DNA of 6,990 bases from Hyphomicrobiales bacterium (GTDB taxonomy: Bacteria > Pseudomonadota > Alphaproteobacteria > Rhizobiales > Xanthobacteraceae): the NCBI GenBank assembly GCA_017304505.1, contig JAFKKQ010000357.1:1-6990 (forward strand). Direction: 5' to 3'. Each line of letters begins with the position of its first letter. Positions within the stretch are counted from its first letter, which is position 1. Shown here one piece after another: positions 1 to 6,880 of the stretch. The notes beneath the pieces are model-generated. The model ran no database searches, was not told the DNA's origin, and worked only from the letters and a program-made list of their open reading frames with translations. Both the position numbers and the translations under genes were made by a program.

Positions 1-917
1 AGGGCATGGGTTCCCTGTGCGATCTGCTCGATCGGCCTGGTGATCGGGCGCGCGAACCAGATCGCCAGCAGCAGGCTCAGAAGGGTCGCCGCGGCGCCGG
101 CAAGGCCCGTCACCAGGATGGTGTTGCGAACCGGAGCCTCGAACACCGTTTTCTCGACGGCCAGCCCCATCACCCATCCGCTCATGGGCGATGTGACATG
201 GGCATTGGCCATCGTCCCGCCTTCGAGCGAAACGATTTCGTTCCAACCCTGCCGGGAGCCGTTTGCAGCGCTGCGAAAGCTTTCCGATGCGGGCTTCGCA
301 ACCGTCTGCTCGTGATTGCGTGACCGGGCGATGAAATTACCGTCGCGGTCGACCAGTCCGGCAAGCCATCCCTCCGGCAGATTCCACTGCTCGAACAGCG
401 TGCGGAAGACGCTCGGATTCATCACGACCGTGAGAGCGAGCGGAGGCTTGTCCTTGCGCGGGACCGGGACTTCCACGGCGACCAGCGGCGACTTGGTGAG
501 AGTCCCGACGAAAACGCCCGAAACCTGGAATTGGCCCGTCTCGGCAGCGCGGCGTTGAAGCGCCATGCCGATCGGGGAGCGGTGCGGCAGCGCATCGCCG
601 ACCGGGCGATTCAGATTGACGAGTTGCTGCCCGTTCTGATCGCTGACCACGATCCAGCCGCCCGATAGACCGGGAGCGGCGCGCTGCGCTTCGAGACGGA
701 AGGCGGCGAAGTCATCCGACTCCAAGGCGGGGGAGGTGGCGAGCATTTGCGCCACGGCAACCTGCTTGCTCAGGATCGCATCGACCGCATTCATCAGCGT
801 GCGGCTGGAAAACAGGATGGCTTCGCGTCTGTTGTCGCGCTCGGTGGCTGCAAAGTGCCAGACGATGCCGACGATCAGCAGCATGAACGGCAGTGCCACG
901 GCAAGCGCCAGCAGCAT
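1..917 (-). CDS. Membrane sensor protein, probable sensor histidine kinase, N-terminal part (cut by left edge)
   Basis: Reading the minus strand down from the ATG at 915-917 gives 305 uninterrupted codons to the window edge, so only the N-terminal sensory half is present. Residues 1-20 form a hydrophobic helix (MLLALAVALPFMLLIVGIVW). Residues 25-262 are a soluble, probably periplasmic region that looks like a cache-type ligand sensor, with motifs such as GGWIVVSDQNGQQL near 86-99 and AGLVDRDGNFIARS near 186-199. Residues 266-288 are a second membrane helix. The chain then reads FARPITRPIEQIAQGTHA, which resembles a HAMP linker leading to a cytoplasmic output domain. This two-helix layout is typical of alphaproteobacterial PAS/HWE-type histidine kinases. 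A chemoreceptor or diguanylate cyclase is possible because the output domain is missing. The start is uncertain: the frame stays open upstream to a TGA at 1008-1010, and a basic segment (KGWSIRLRL) precedes the first helix. The real start may therefore lie upstream of 917. Confidence 0.8.
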   Translation of the reverse strand, partial: MLLALAVALPFMLLIVGIVWHFAATERDNRREAILFSSRTLMNAVDAILSKQVAVAQMLATSPALESDDFAAFRLEAQRAAPGLSGGWIVVSDQNGQQLVNLNRPVGDALPHRSPIGMALQRRAAETGQFQVSGVFVGTLTKSPLVAVEVPVPRKDKPPLALTVVMNPSVFRTLFEQWNLPEGWLAGLVDRDGNFIARSRNHEQTVAKPASESFRSAANGSRQGWNEIVSLEGGTMANAHVTSPMSGWVMGLAVEKTVFEAPVRNTILVTGLAGAAATLLSLLLAIWFARPITRPIEQIAQGTHA

Positions 918-1001
918 CAGACGGAGACGGATGCTCCAGCCTTTGTTTTGACCTTCCAGGGTTCGCTCCGGGATCGTTATGCCGTCTCCGATGCCAGCAG
1001 C

Positions 1002-1010
1002 ACTATATCA
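1002..1010 (-). promoter_or_regulatory. Extended -10 promoter element ahead of the sensor gene
   Basis: On the minus strand this reads TGATATAGT: a -10 hexamer TATAGT (one mismatch to TATAAT) preceded by TG one base upstream, as in extended -10 promoters. It would start transcription near 995. A TTGACG at 1019-1024 lies upstream, but the 11-bp spacing is too short for a normal sigma-70 pair. The same TGnTATAGT form occurs before the aldolase gene at 1922-1930. Confidence 0.4.
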
Positions 1011-1100
1011 TCGGCGGCCGTCAAGGAAGGTAGCGATAGAGATGGGACGAATCTGAGGAATCGACCCGACCTGCTTCAACTCATTGCTTTCGCAAACGTT

Positions 1101-1130
1101 CCCCGATCGGCGCCTGTCGCGATCGTGGGG
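1101..1130 (-). terminator. Terminator-like hairpin just after the aldolase gene
   Basis: Positions 1101-1109 (CCCCGATCG) can pair with 1120-1130 (CGATCGTGGGG), giving 5+4 base pairs with a small internal bulge and a 10-nt loop. It directly abuts the aldolase stop codon (1131-1133). There is no T-run after the stem on the minus strand, so it is at best a weak intrinsic terminator or an RNA 3'-end stabiliser. Confidence 0.3.
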
Positions 1131-1895
1131 TCAGTTGCGGTAGCTCGGATCGAACCGATCCAACATCCGCAGATAGGCCGGCCAGTCGGCTGCGCCGCGG
1201 CCGCTGTCGTGGGCCTGATACTGCGCCGCCACCTTTTCGCAGATGGCCGCCGGAATCTCGATCAGCGCATCGCCGGTGGCTTCCATCTTGAGCTGGATGG
1301 TTGCCGCCGACATCAGGTACTTCATCAGGATGAAAGCCTCCCGCGCGGTCTTGCCGACGGTCAGCAGGCCGTGGTTGTGCAGAATCAGCGCACGGTTCTG
1401 GCCCAGCGCCTTGAGAATGCGTTCCCGCTCGCCAAAGTCCTCGGTGATCCCATCGTAGGGGTGATAGCCGACGCGCTGGTAGAACCGCATGGCTTGCTGC
1501 GAAACCATGCGCAGGCCGTGCTTGAGGCCCGCCAGCGCCATGCCGGTTTCGGTGTGGACATGGACCGCGCAATTGACATCCGGCCGGCCCTTGAGCACCC
1601 CGCCATGCAGCGTGAAGCCCGGCCGGTTGACACCCGATTTCTCGTCGAGGTCGTCGTTCATATCGACCTTGCGGAGATTGGAGGCCGTGACTTCGGTCCA
1701 CAGCAACTCATGCTGCTTCATCAAGAATTTTCCCGGCTCCCCCGGCACCCGCATCGAGCAATGATTGTAGATCACGTCGTCCCAGCCGTAGTGGGCGCAA
1801 AGCCGGTAGACCGCGGCGAGATCGACCCGGGTTTGCCATTCCTCGGGTGAGATGCCGGTCGGGGCCGAGGGGGCGATCTTGGCGTGCTGGATCAT
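1131..1895 (-). CDS. Class II aldolase/adducin family protein
   Basis: This encodes a 254-residue cytoplasmic protein covering the whole class II aldolase/adducin domain, a usual length for the family. The metal site is recognisable: H112 and H114 in VHVHTETG, and H175 in ILHNHGLL, match the three zinc ligands of fuculose-phosphate aldolase. The family motif RPDVNCAVHVH lies at 104-114. By motif spacing, the position of the catalytic Glu of fuculose aldolase falls on G93, in PGFTLHGG. This is the pattern of the adducin-like branch, so classical sugar-phosphate aldol cleavage should not be assumed. The substrate is unknown. The ATG at 1893-1895 is chosen because GGAG (1903-1906) lies 7 nt upstream. 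A longer TTG start at 1920-1922 would overlap the -10 element. The gene diverges from the oxidoreductase at 2177 across 281 bp and reads toward the sensor gene. Confidence 0.9.
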   Translation of the reverse strand: MIQHAKIAPSAPTGISPEEWQTRVDLAAVYRLCAHYGWDDVIYNHCSMRVPGEPGKFLMKQHELLWTEVTASNLRKVDMNDDLDEKSGVNRPGFTLHGGVLKGRPDVNCAVHVHTETGMALAGLKHGLRMVSQQAMRFYQRVGYHPYDGITEDFGERERILKALGQNRALILHNHGLLTVGKTAREAFILMKYLMSAATIQLKMEATGDALIEIPAAICEKVAAQYQAHDSGRGAADWPAYLRMLDRFDPSYRN

Positions 1896-1902
1896 GGTGG
1901 GT

Positions 1903-1906
1903 CTCC
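1903..1906 (-). promoter_or_regulatory. Ribosome binding site of the aldolase-family gene
   Basis: GGAG on the minus strand lies 7 nt before the ATG at 1893-1895. It decides that start over the upstream TTG. Confidence 0.6.
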
Positions 1907-1921
1907 GTTCGGACCGCGACA

Positions 1922-1930
1922 ACTATAGCA
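1922..1930 (-). promoter_or_regulatory. Extended -10 promoter of the aldolase-family gene
   Basis: The minus strand reads TGCTATAGT: a TATAGT hexamer at 1922-1927 with an upstream TG at 1929-1930. Transcription would begin near 1915, giving a leader of about 20 nt with the GGAG in it. No good -35 is seen 16-18 bp upstream, which fits an extended -10 promoter or one that depends on an activator. Confidence 0.5.
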
Positions 1931-1932
1931 CG

Positions 1933-1946
1933 GTGCCGGCCGGCAC
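1933..1946. promoter_or_regulatory. Perfect 14-bp palindrome, candidate operator
   Basis: GTGCCGGCCGGCAC is self-complementary over all 14 bases. It starts 3 bp upstream of the TG of the aldolase extended -10, so a dimeric regulator bound here would cover the spacer region. It lies in the divergent intergenic region and could in principle affect both genes. GC-rich genomes contain chance palindromes, so this is suggestive only. Confidence 0.35.
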
Positions 1947-2082
1947 GGCGGCCGCCAGCGTCCGGCGCTTTGCGAGCGGCTGTGCTGCGTTGCGCCAAAA
2001 TGCGCGGCCGCCCGGCGCGCCGATATTTCGTTGCGGAGGCAGCGGCCCCCGAGCAAGGAGCGGTCGATCCATGATCGCGGCA

Positions 2083-2111
2083 TTGCCGGTGTGGCACGGC
2101 GACTTTATCTC
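2083..2111 (+). promoter_or_regulatory. Weak candidate promoter of the oxidoreductase gene
   Basis: TTGCCG (2083-2088) and TATCTC (2106-2111) are separated by 17 bp and match four and three of six consensus positions. This is the only reasonably spaced pair I found on the plus strand in the divergent region, and it would leave a leader of about 60 nt before the ATG at 2177. Chance matches of this quality are common. Confidence 0.2.
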
Positions 2112-2176
2112 TTTGTGTGCTTCGCCGTTCATTGCCCCTGGCGGGCCCTTTGCCGGCGGGGCACACTGGTGCGCGC

Positions 2177-5100
2177 ATGTCGCAGAACCACGTTACGCTC
2201 GACGACAAATACGATCTGGCGAAAAGCCGCGTGTTCGTCACCGGCTATCAGGCGCTGGTGCGGCTCGCTATGATGCAGCACGAGCGCGACAGTCGCGCCG
2301 GCCTCAACACTGCGGGCTACGTGACCGGCTATCGCGGCTCGCCGCTCGGTGGGCTCGATTATCAGTTCCAGCGCGCAGCGGCGGTGCTTGCGCCGCGAAA
2401 TGTGCTGTTCCAGCCGGCCATCAACGAGGACCTGGCCGCGACCGCATTGTGGGGCTCGCAACAGGCCGAGTTGCGCGGCGAGGGCAGATACGACGGTGTG
2501 TACGGCATCTGGTACGGCAAGGGGCCGGGCGTTGACCGCTCCGGCGACGCGCTGCGCCACGCCAATTTCGCCGGCACCTCGAAATACGGCGGCGTCCTGG
2601 CGCTGATGGGCGACGACCACACCGCCGAATCGTCAACCACTGCGCACCAGTCCGAATTCAATTTCGTCGATGTGATGATCCCGATCCTCAACCCGGCGGG
2701 TGTGCAGGAGATTATCGACTACGGGCTTTACGGCTTCGCCATGTCGCGCTTCACCGGCACCTGGGTCGGGCTGAAGTGCATGCACGAGACGGTGGAATCA
2801 ACCGCCGTGGTGGACGGCAGCCTGGATCGGCTTGGAATCGTCGTCCCCGGCCCGGAGGAATTCCGGATGCCTGAGGGCGGACTGAACATCCGGCTGGGCG
2901 ACAGCGTGCTCGGCATGGAGGCGCGTCTGCACGACTACAAGCGTGACGCCATGCTGGCATTCGTTCGCGCCAACCGGCTCAACCGTGTCGTCGTATCGGG
3001 TGGCCGCAATCCGAAGATCGGCATCATCACCACCGGCAAGCCCTATCTCGACGTGCGACAGGCGCTCGACGAACTCGGCATCGACGAGGTGAAGTGCAAC
3101 GACTGGGGTCTGCGCATCGACAAGGTGGCGTGTCCTTGGCCGCTCAGCCGGCAGGAGCTTGCGGATTTCGCCCGCGGCCTCGACCTCATCATTGTGGTCG
3201 AGGAGAAACGCTCGCTCATCGAAGTGCATGTGCGCGAGGAGCTTTACGGTACCGCGAACCAGCCCGTCGTCATCGGCAAGAAGGACGAGGACGGCAACTG
3301 GCTGTTTCCGGTCAAAGGCGCGCTCGATCCGAACGAAGTGGCGGTCTGCATCGGCGAGCGGCTGCTGAAATACGTCAGCGACGAAAATCTGAAGGGCCGC
3401 GTCGCGCACCTGAAGGAGGCGCAGAAGCGGCTGGCCGAAACGACCGATGTGGCCGTACGCATTCCGTATTTCTGTTCGGGTTGTCCGCACAATTCGTCCA
3501 CGGTGATCCCGGAGGGCTCGCGCGCCTATGCCGGTATCGGCTGCCATTACATGGTGCAGTGGATGGACCGCTCGACGCTGGGCTTCACCCAGATGGGTGG
3601 CGAGGGCGCGAACTGGATCGGCGAGGCGCCGTTCTCCAATCGCCCCCACGTGTTCCAGAACATCGGCGACGGCACCTATAACCATTCGGGTTACATGGCG
3701 ATTCGCGGCGCCATCGCCTCGGGCGTGAATATCACCTACAAGATCCTCTACAACGACGCGGTCGCCATGACCGGCGGCCAAGCCAACGACGGCGGATTGA
3801 CCGTGCCGCAGGTGGCGGCGCAGGTCGCAGCCGAAGGCGCCAAGCGCGTCGTCATTGTCAGCGACGAGCCGAAGAAGTATCCGCCCGGCACGAAATGGCC
3901 GGAGGGCGTCACCTTCCACCACCGCGACGACTTGCAGAAAGTGCAGAAGGAACTGGCCGAAACGCCGGGCTGCACCGTTCTGATCTACGATCAGACCTGT
4001 GCCGCGGAGAAGAGGCGACGTCGCAAGCGCGGCACGTTTTCCGACCCGGCCAAGCGCGTCATCATCAACGAGCTCGTTTGCGAGGGCTGCGGCGACTGCG
4101 GCGTGAAGTCCAACTGCGTCTCAGTGCAGCCGCTCGAGACAGAGTTCGGCCGCAAGCGCACCATCGACCAGTCATCCTGCAACAAGGACTTTTCCTGTGT
4201 GAAGGGCTTTTGCCCCTCATTCGTGACGGTGCATGGGGCGGAGTTGAAGAAGGGCCAAGGGGTCGCCCGCGACCACACGATGGAGGAATTGCCGGAGCCC
4301 GCTCTGCCGAAGATCGAGCAGACCTATAACGTCGTCATCACCGGCGTCGGCGGAACCGGCATCGTCACCGTCGGTGGAATCCTCGGCATGGCGGCGCATC
4401 TGGAGGGCAAGGGCACAGGCGTGCTCGACATGGCCGGTCTCGCGCAGAAAGGCGGCGCGGTCTACAGCCATCTCCGCATCGCCGAGCGGCCGGAGGATAT
4501 TCATGCCATCCGCGTCGCGGCCGGCGGCGCGGACCTGGTGCTGGGCGGCGATATCGTGGTCGCCGGCACCAAGAGGGTGCTAGCGGCGGTGAAGCCAGGA
4601 CGCACCGCGATGATTGTCAACACCACCGAGTTCCTGCCGGGTGATTTCACCCGCAATGCCGATTTCTCGCTGCCGACCGAGCGGCTCCAGCGCGCCATTG
4701 CCGCCGCCGCGGGCGAGGAGCGGGTGCATTTCGTCGACGCCTCGCGGCTTGCGGCCGCGCTGTTCGGCTCCTCGCTTGGCGCCAATATCTTCCTGGTCGG
4801 TTATGCCTATCAGCTTGGTGCGCTGCCGCTCAGCGCTGACGCCATCGAGCGGGCCATCACGCTCAACGGCGAGGCGGTGGCGATGAACCTCGCCGCGTTC
4901 CACTGGGGCCGTCGCGCTGCGCTCGATCCCGCCGCCATTGCGGCCTTGACGCGACCCGCCCCGGAGGCGCGTGACGAGAACCGGCGGCTGTCGGAATCAT
5001 TTGATGAGATGGTGGAGCGGCGCGTTGCGTTCCTGACATTCTACCAGAACGCAGCCTACGCGGCGCGTTATCGCGCGCGGGTCGAGCAGGCGAAAGCGGC

Positions 5101-5662
5101 CGAGGCTGCAAAGGCGCCGGGCCGGTGCGGTCTCGCCGAAGCGGTGGCACGTTATCTGTTCAAGCTGATGGCCTACAAGGACGAGTACGAAGTGGCGCGG
5201 CTCTACACCGACGGCACGTTTCTGAAGCAGGTCGCGAGCGAGATTGGTGGCGAAAACCTGCGCTTCGAATTCCATCTTGCGCCGCCGCTCCTGGCGCGTG
5301 CCGATCCGGCGACCGGAGAGCCGCGCAAGATGAGCTTCGGCCCGTGGATGATGAGAGTCTTCAAGCTGCTGGCGAAGTTGAAGGTTTTGCGCGGCACCCC
5401 GTTCGATATCTTCGGCTATTCAAAAGAGCGGGTTACGGAACGCAAGCTCATCGCGGACTACGAGGCGATGCTTGACAACGTGCTTGCCAGGCTCACGCCC
5501 GAAAATCACGCTCTTGCGGTTGGGCTCGCGGCAGTCCCGGAGAAGATTCGTGGCTTCGGTCCTGTGAAGGCGCGCCATCTGGCCGCCGCCAAGGCCGACG
5601 AAGCCGCGCTGCTGGAGCAATTCCGCGCGGGGTCGCCGCCGCTGCTCAAGGCTGCGGAATAG
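2177..5662 (+). CDS. Fused indolepyruvate (arylpyruvate):ferredoxin oxidoreductase, single-chain
   Basis: This 1161-residue cytoplasmic enzyme of the 2-oxoacid:ferredoxin oxidoreductase family oxidatively decarboxylates arylpyruvates to aryl-acetyl-CoA, using thiamine diphosphate (TPP) and iron-sulfur clusters. The domains run in order. The TPP pyrimidine-binding domain is about 15-230, with GYRGSPLGGLD at 51-61 and likely catalytic E84 in INEDLA. A transketolase-C-like part (about 275-410) follows. The TPP diphosphate-binding domain is about 430-605, with CSGC at 433-436 and GDG at 497-499, then N526 at the expected distance. A ferredoxin-like segment has C635, C638, C641 and C647, plus C668, C674 and C679. 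The gamma domain is about 715-910, with GVGGTGIVT at 723-731. The C-terminal region (about 940-1150) matches DUF6537. The length is normal for the fused form. The ATG at 2177 has only a weak Shine-Dalgarno. A GTG at 2117 would add 20 arginine/proline-rich residues and also lacks one. Confidence 0.96.
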   Translation: MSQNHVTLDDKYDLAKSRVFVTGYQALVRLAMMQHERDSRAGLNTAGYVTGYRGSPLGGLDYQFQRAAAVLAPRNVLFQPAINEDLAATALWGSQQAELRGEGRYDGVYGIWYGKGPGVDRSGDALRHANFAGTSKYGGVLALMGDDHTAESSTTAHQSEFNFVDVMIPILNPAGVQEIIDYGLYGFAMSRFTGTWVGLKCMHETVESTAVVDGSLDRLGIVVPGPEEFRMPEGGLNIRLGDSVLGMEARLHDYKRDAMLAFVRANRLNRVVVSGGRNPKIGIITTGKPYLDVRQALDELGIDEVKCNDWGLRIDKVACPWPLSRQELADFARGLDLIIVVEEKRSLIEVHVREELYGTANQPVVIGKKDEDGNWLFPVKGALDPNEVAVCIGERLLKYVSDENLKGRVAHLKEAQKRLAETTDVAVRIPYFCSGCPHNSSTVIPEGSRAYAGIGCHYMVQWMDRSTLGFTQMGGEGANWIGEAPFSNRPHVFQNIGDGTYNHSGYMAIRGAIASGVNITYKILYNDAVAMTGGQANDGGLTVPQVAAQVAAEGAKRVVIVSDEPKKYPPGTKWPEGVTFHHRDDLQKVQKELAETPGCTVLIYDQTCAAEKRRRRKRGTFSDPAKRVIINELVCEGCGDCGVKSNCVSVQPLETEFGRKRTIDQSSCNKDFSCVKGFCPSFVTVHGAELKKGQGVARDHTMEELPEPALPKIEQTYNVVITGVGGTGIVTVGGILGMAAHLEGKGTGVLDMAGLAQKGGAVYSHLRIAERPEDIHAIRVAAGGADLVLGGDIVVAGTKRVLAAVKPGRTAMIVNTTEFLPGDFTRNADFSLPTERLQRAIAAAAGEERVHFVDASRLAAALFGSSLGANIFLVGYAYQLGALPLSADAIERAITLNGEAVAMNLAAFHWGRRAALDPAAIAALTRPAPEARDENRRLSESFDEMVERRVAFLTFYQNAAYAARYRARVEQAKAAEAAKAPGRCGLAEAVARYLFKLMAYKDEYEVARLYTDGTFLKQVASEIGGENLRFEFHLAPPLLARADPATGEPRKMSFGPWMMRVFKLLAKLKVLRGTPFDIFGYSKERVTERKLIADYEAMLDNVLARLTPENHALAVGLAAVPEKIRGFGPVKARHLAAAKADEAALLEQFRAGSPPLLKAAE

Positions 5663-5675
5663 CGTTCAGAACGCT
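5661..5675. terminator. Palindrome shared by two convergent gene ends
   Basis: AGCGTTC and GAACGCT form perfect 7-base arms around a central A. The element contains the last two bases of the oxidoreductase stop (5660-5662) and the whole stop of the convergent minus-strand gene (5666-5668). As RNA it can fold from either strand as a short hairpin. No T-run follows in either direction, so it is a weak candidate for a bidirectional 3'-end element. Confidence 0.35.
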
Positions 5676-6832
5676 GCGGCCAGGTCGCGCGCGCCTTGCG
5701 CCTTCGAGGCGCCGTCCATCTTGGATTCGATCGCCGCCACCAATCGCGCCACCGTGCCGGTGCGCCGCGCGATTGGGTTGCGTTCGTAGCCTCGGCGCTG
5801 AAAGAAATTGGCGGTCGGCACGCGCTCGCGCACGGCCTGCGGCATCGTCACCATATCGAAGCCGTTGCCATCGCCGGTGAAGTTCATCAGCTCCAGTTCG
5901 GCGGCGGTCAGCGGCCGATTGTATCCCTTCATGCGGGCGAACAGGACGGAATCGAGAAGCTTCTGGGTCTGCAGCAGCGGACCGATGTCGCGGTCGAGAA
6001 CGGCCGCGTGAATACCCATGCCGCCCGGCGTGGTCTTGGCAAGCTTGTCGTGCGCACTCCAGGAATTCGGTACGCTGCGGCTGAAGGCAACCATCTGCCG
6101 CAGCGCCGCGAGCTTGCGTTCCATCGTTTTACGCGCCGATCCGGTGCGCCGCCCGGCGGCCGCGTTCAGCGTGGCGATGAATTTATCGCCGTGCTCGGCC
6201 ATAAGACTGACCGAGTTGGTGCTGAGCAATTGATTGTAACCGATGGCCGGCGAGATCGGCCGGGTTTTCGGGCGGCTCGCGATCACCCCAGCCTGCGTAT
6301 CGTAGGCGCCGTTGCCGCCGGTTTCGAAGGCGTAGACGCCGACGGCCTGCTCGCGGGTGAGGCCGGCTGTGGCCGCAACCTTGGCGTAGATTTGTTTGAA
6401 TTCGGTATCGCTTTTCGGGCGCTCCGGCACGAAGCCATATTGCGCGGCTGCGGCCATGAGAAAATCCGTGATGCGCGGAATCGGCGGCGGGGGCTCGACC
6501 GGCTCGGGGCGCGGCAGAGCGATGCCGGGCGGGCGAGGCGGGCCGGTGTAGACCGGGGGTTGCGCCAGAACGTAATCGCTGAGCGCGATGGATTCGCCGC
6601 TGCGTCGCTTGGCAAATCGGATACGCCGTTTGTCAACGATCGACTGCCAGTAGGCTTGGGCGGCGCTTTCGTAAGCCTCGCGGGCTTGGAGGTAGGCTTC
6701 GACCGCCTCGCGGTCGCCGGCCGCCGCCAGAACAATATGTTCATCCGTTTGAACGGCACGCGGCGATGCCCAGCCGGGCAAGCTCGGAGCCATAAGGGCT
6801 ATGATGAACAGCCATCCAAGCGGGCGTTGCAT
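5666..6832 (-). CDS. Secreted lysozyme-like / lytic-transglycosylase-like protein, proline-rich linker
   Basis: I do not recognise a named family. The 388-residue product starts with a signal peptide (residues 1-22, MQRPLGWLFIIALMAPSLPGWA), so it should be periplasmic or secreted. Residues 35-78 are helical and charged. Residues 92-120 form a proline-rich linker. The core (about 120-365) has FETGGNGAYDTQAGV at 169-183 and AIGYNQLL at 196-203. This resembles the E-S/T-x-G ... G-x-x-Q-L signature of SLT-type lysozyme folds, with E170 as candidate catalytic acid. A peptidoglycan-cleaving role is inferred, not shown. The ATG at 6830-6832 is chosen because it gives a clean signal peptide, with AGGAAG about 12 nt upstream. 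An ATG at 6944-6946 would add 38 residues, bury the signal peptide and translate through the leader hairpin. The gene converges on the oxidoreductase with 3 bp between stops. Confidence 0.85.
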   Translation of the reverse strand: MQRPLGWLFIIALMAPSLPGWASPRAVQTDEHIVLAAAGDREAVEAYLQAREAYESAAQAYWQSIVDKRRIRFAKRRSGESIALSDYVLAQPPVYTGPPRPPGIALPRPEPVEPPPPIPRITDFLMAAAAQYGFVPERPKSDTEFKQIYAKVAATAGLTREQAVGVYAFETGGNGAYDTQAGVIASRPKTRPISPAIGYNQLLSTNSVSLMAEHGDKFIATLNAAAGRRTGSARKTMERKLAALRQMVAFSRSVPNSWSAHDKLAKTTPGGMGIHAAVLDRDIGPLLQTQKLLDSVLFARMKGYNRPLTAAELELMNFTGDGNGFDMVTMPQAVRERVPTANFFQRRGYERNPIARRTGTVARLVAAIESKMDGASKAQGARDLAAAF

Positions 6833-6854
6833 CGGGGCTTTCGTCTTCCTCTTT

Positions 6855-6880
6855 GGCGGGACAGGGAGGCCTGTCCCGCC
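6855..6880. promoter_or_regulatory. Perfect 11-bp stem-loop in the leader of the lysozyme-like gene
   Basis: GGCGGGACAGG (6855-6865) is the exact reverse complement of CCTGTCCCGCC (6870-6880), with a 4-nt loop. It lies 22 bp upstream of the chosen ATG, next to the AGGAAG ribosome-binding sequence (6845-6850). No T-run follows on either strand, so an intrinsic terminator is unlikely. It could be an operator, an mRNA 5' stabiliser or a translation-control hairpin. Confidence 0.5.

Noticed and set aside
747..1850. Plus-strand open frame of 367 codons running antisense to the sensor and the aldolase-family gene
   Set aside because: It crosses two well-supported minus-strand genes and their intergenic gap. 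Its product is rich in H, Q and R with no recognisable domain, as expected for an antisense frame in GC-rich DNA.
2065..2077. CGATC-cat-GATCG inverted repeat in the divergent region
   Set aside because: It has only 5-bp arms, which is expected by chance. Nothing else marks it as an operator.
2798..3922. Minus-strand open frame of 374 codons inside the oxidoreductase
   Set aside because: It lies wholly antisense to conserved thiamine-diphosphate domains. It has no independent signal.
6845..6880. Pseudoknot between the hairpin loop CCTC and the GAGG of the ribosome-binding sequence
   Set aside because: Only three bases separate the stem from GAGG, too short to span an 11-bp stem, so this fold is sterically impossible.
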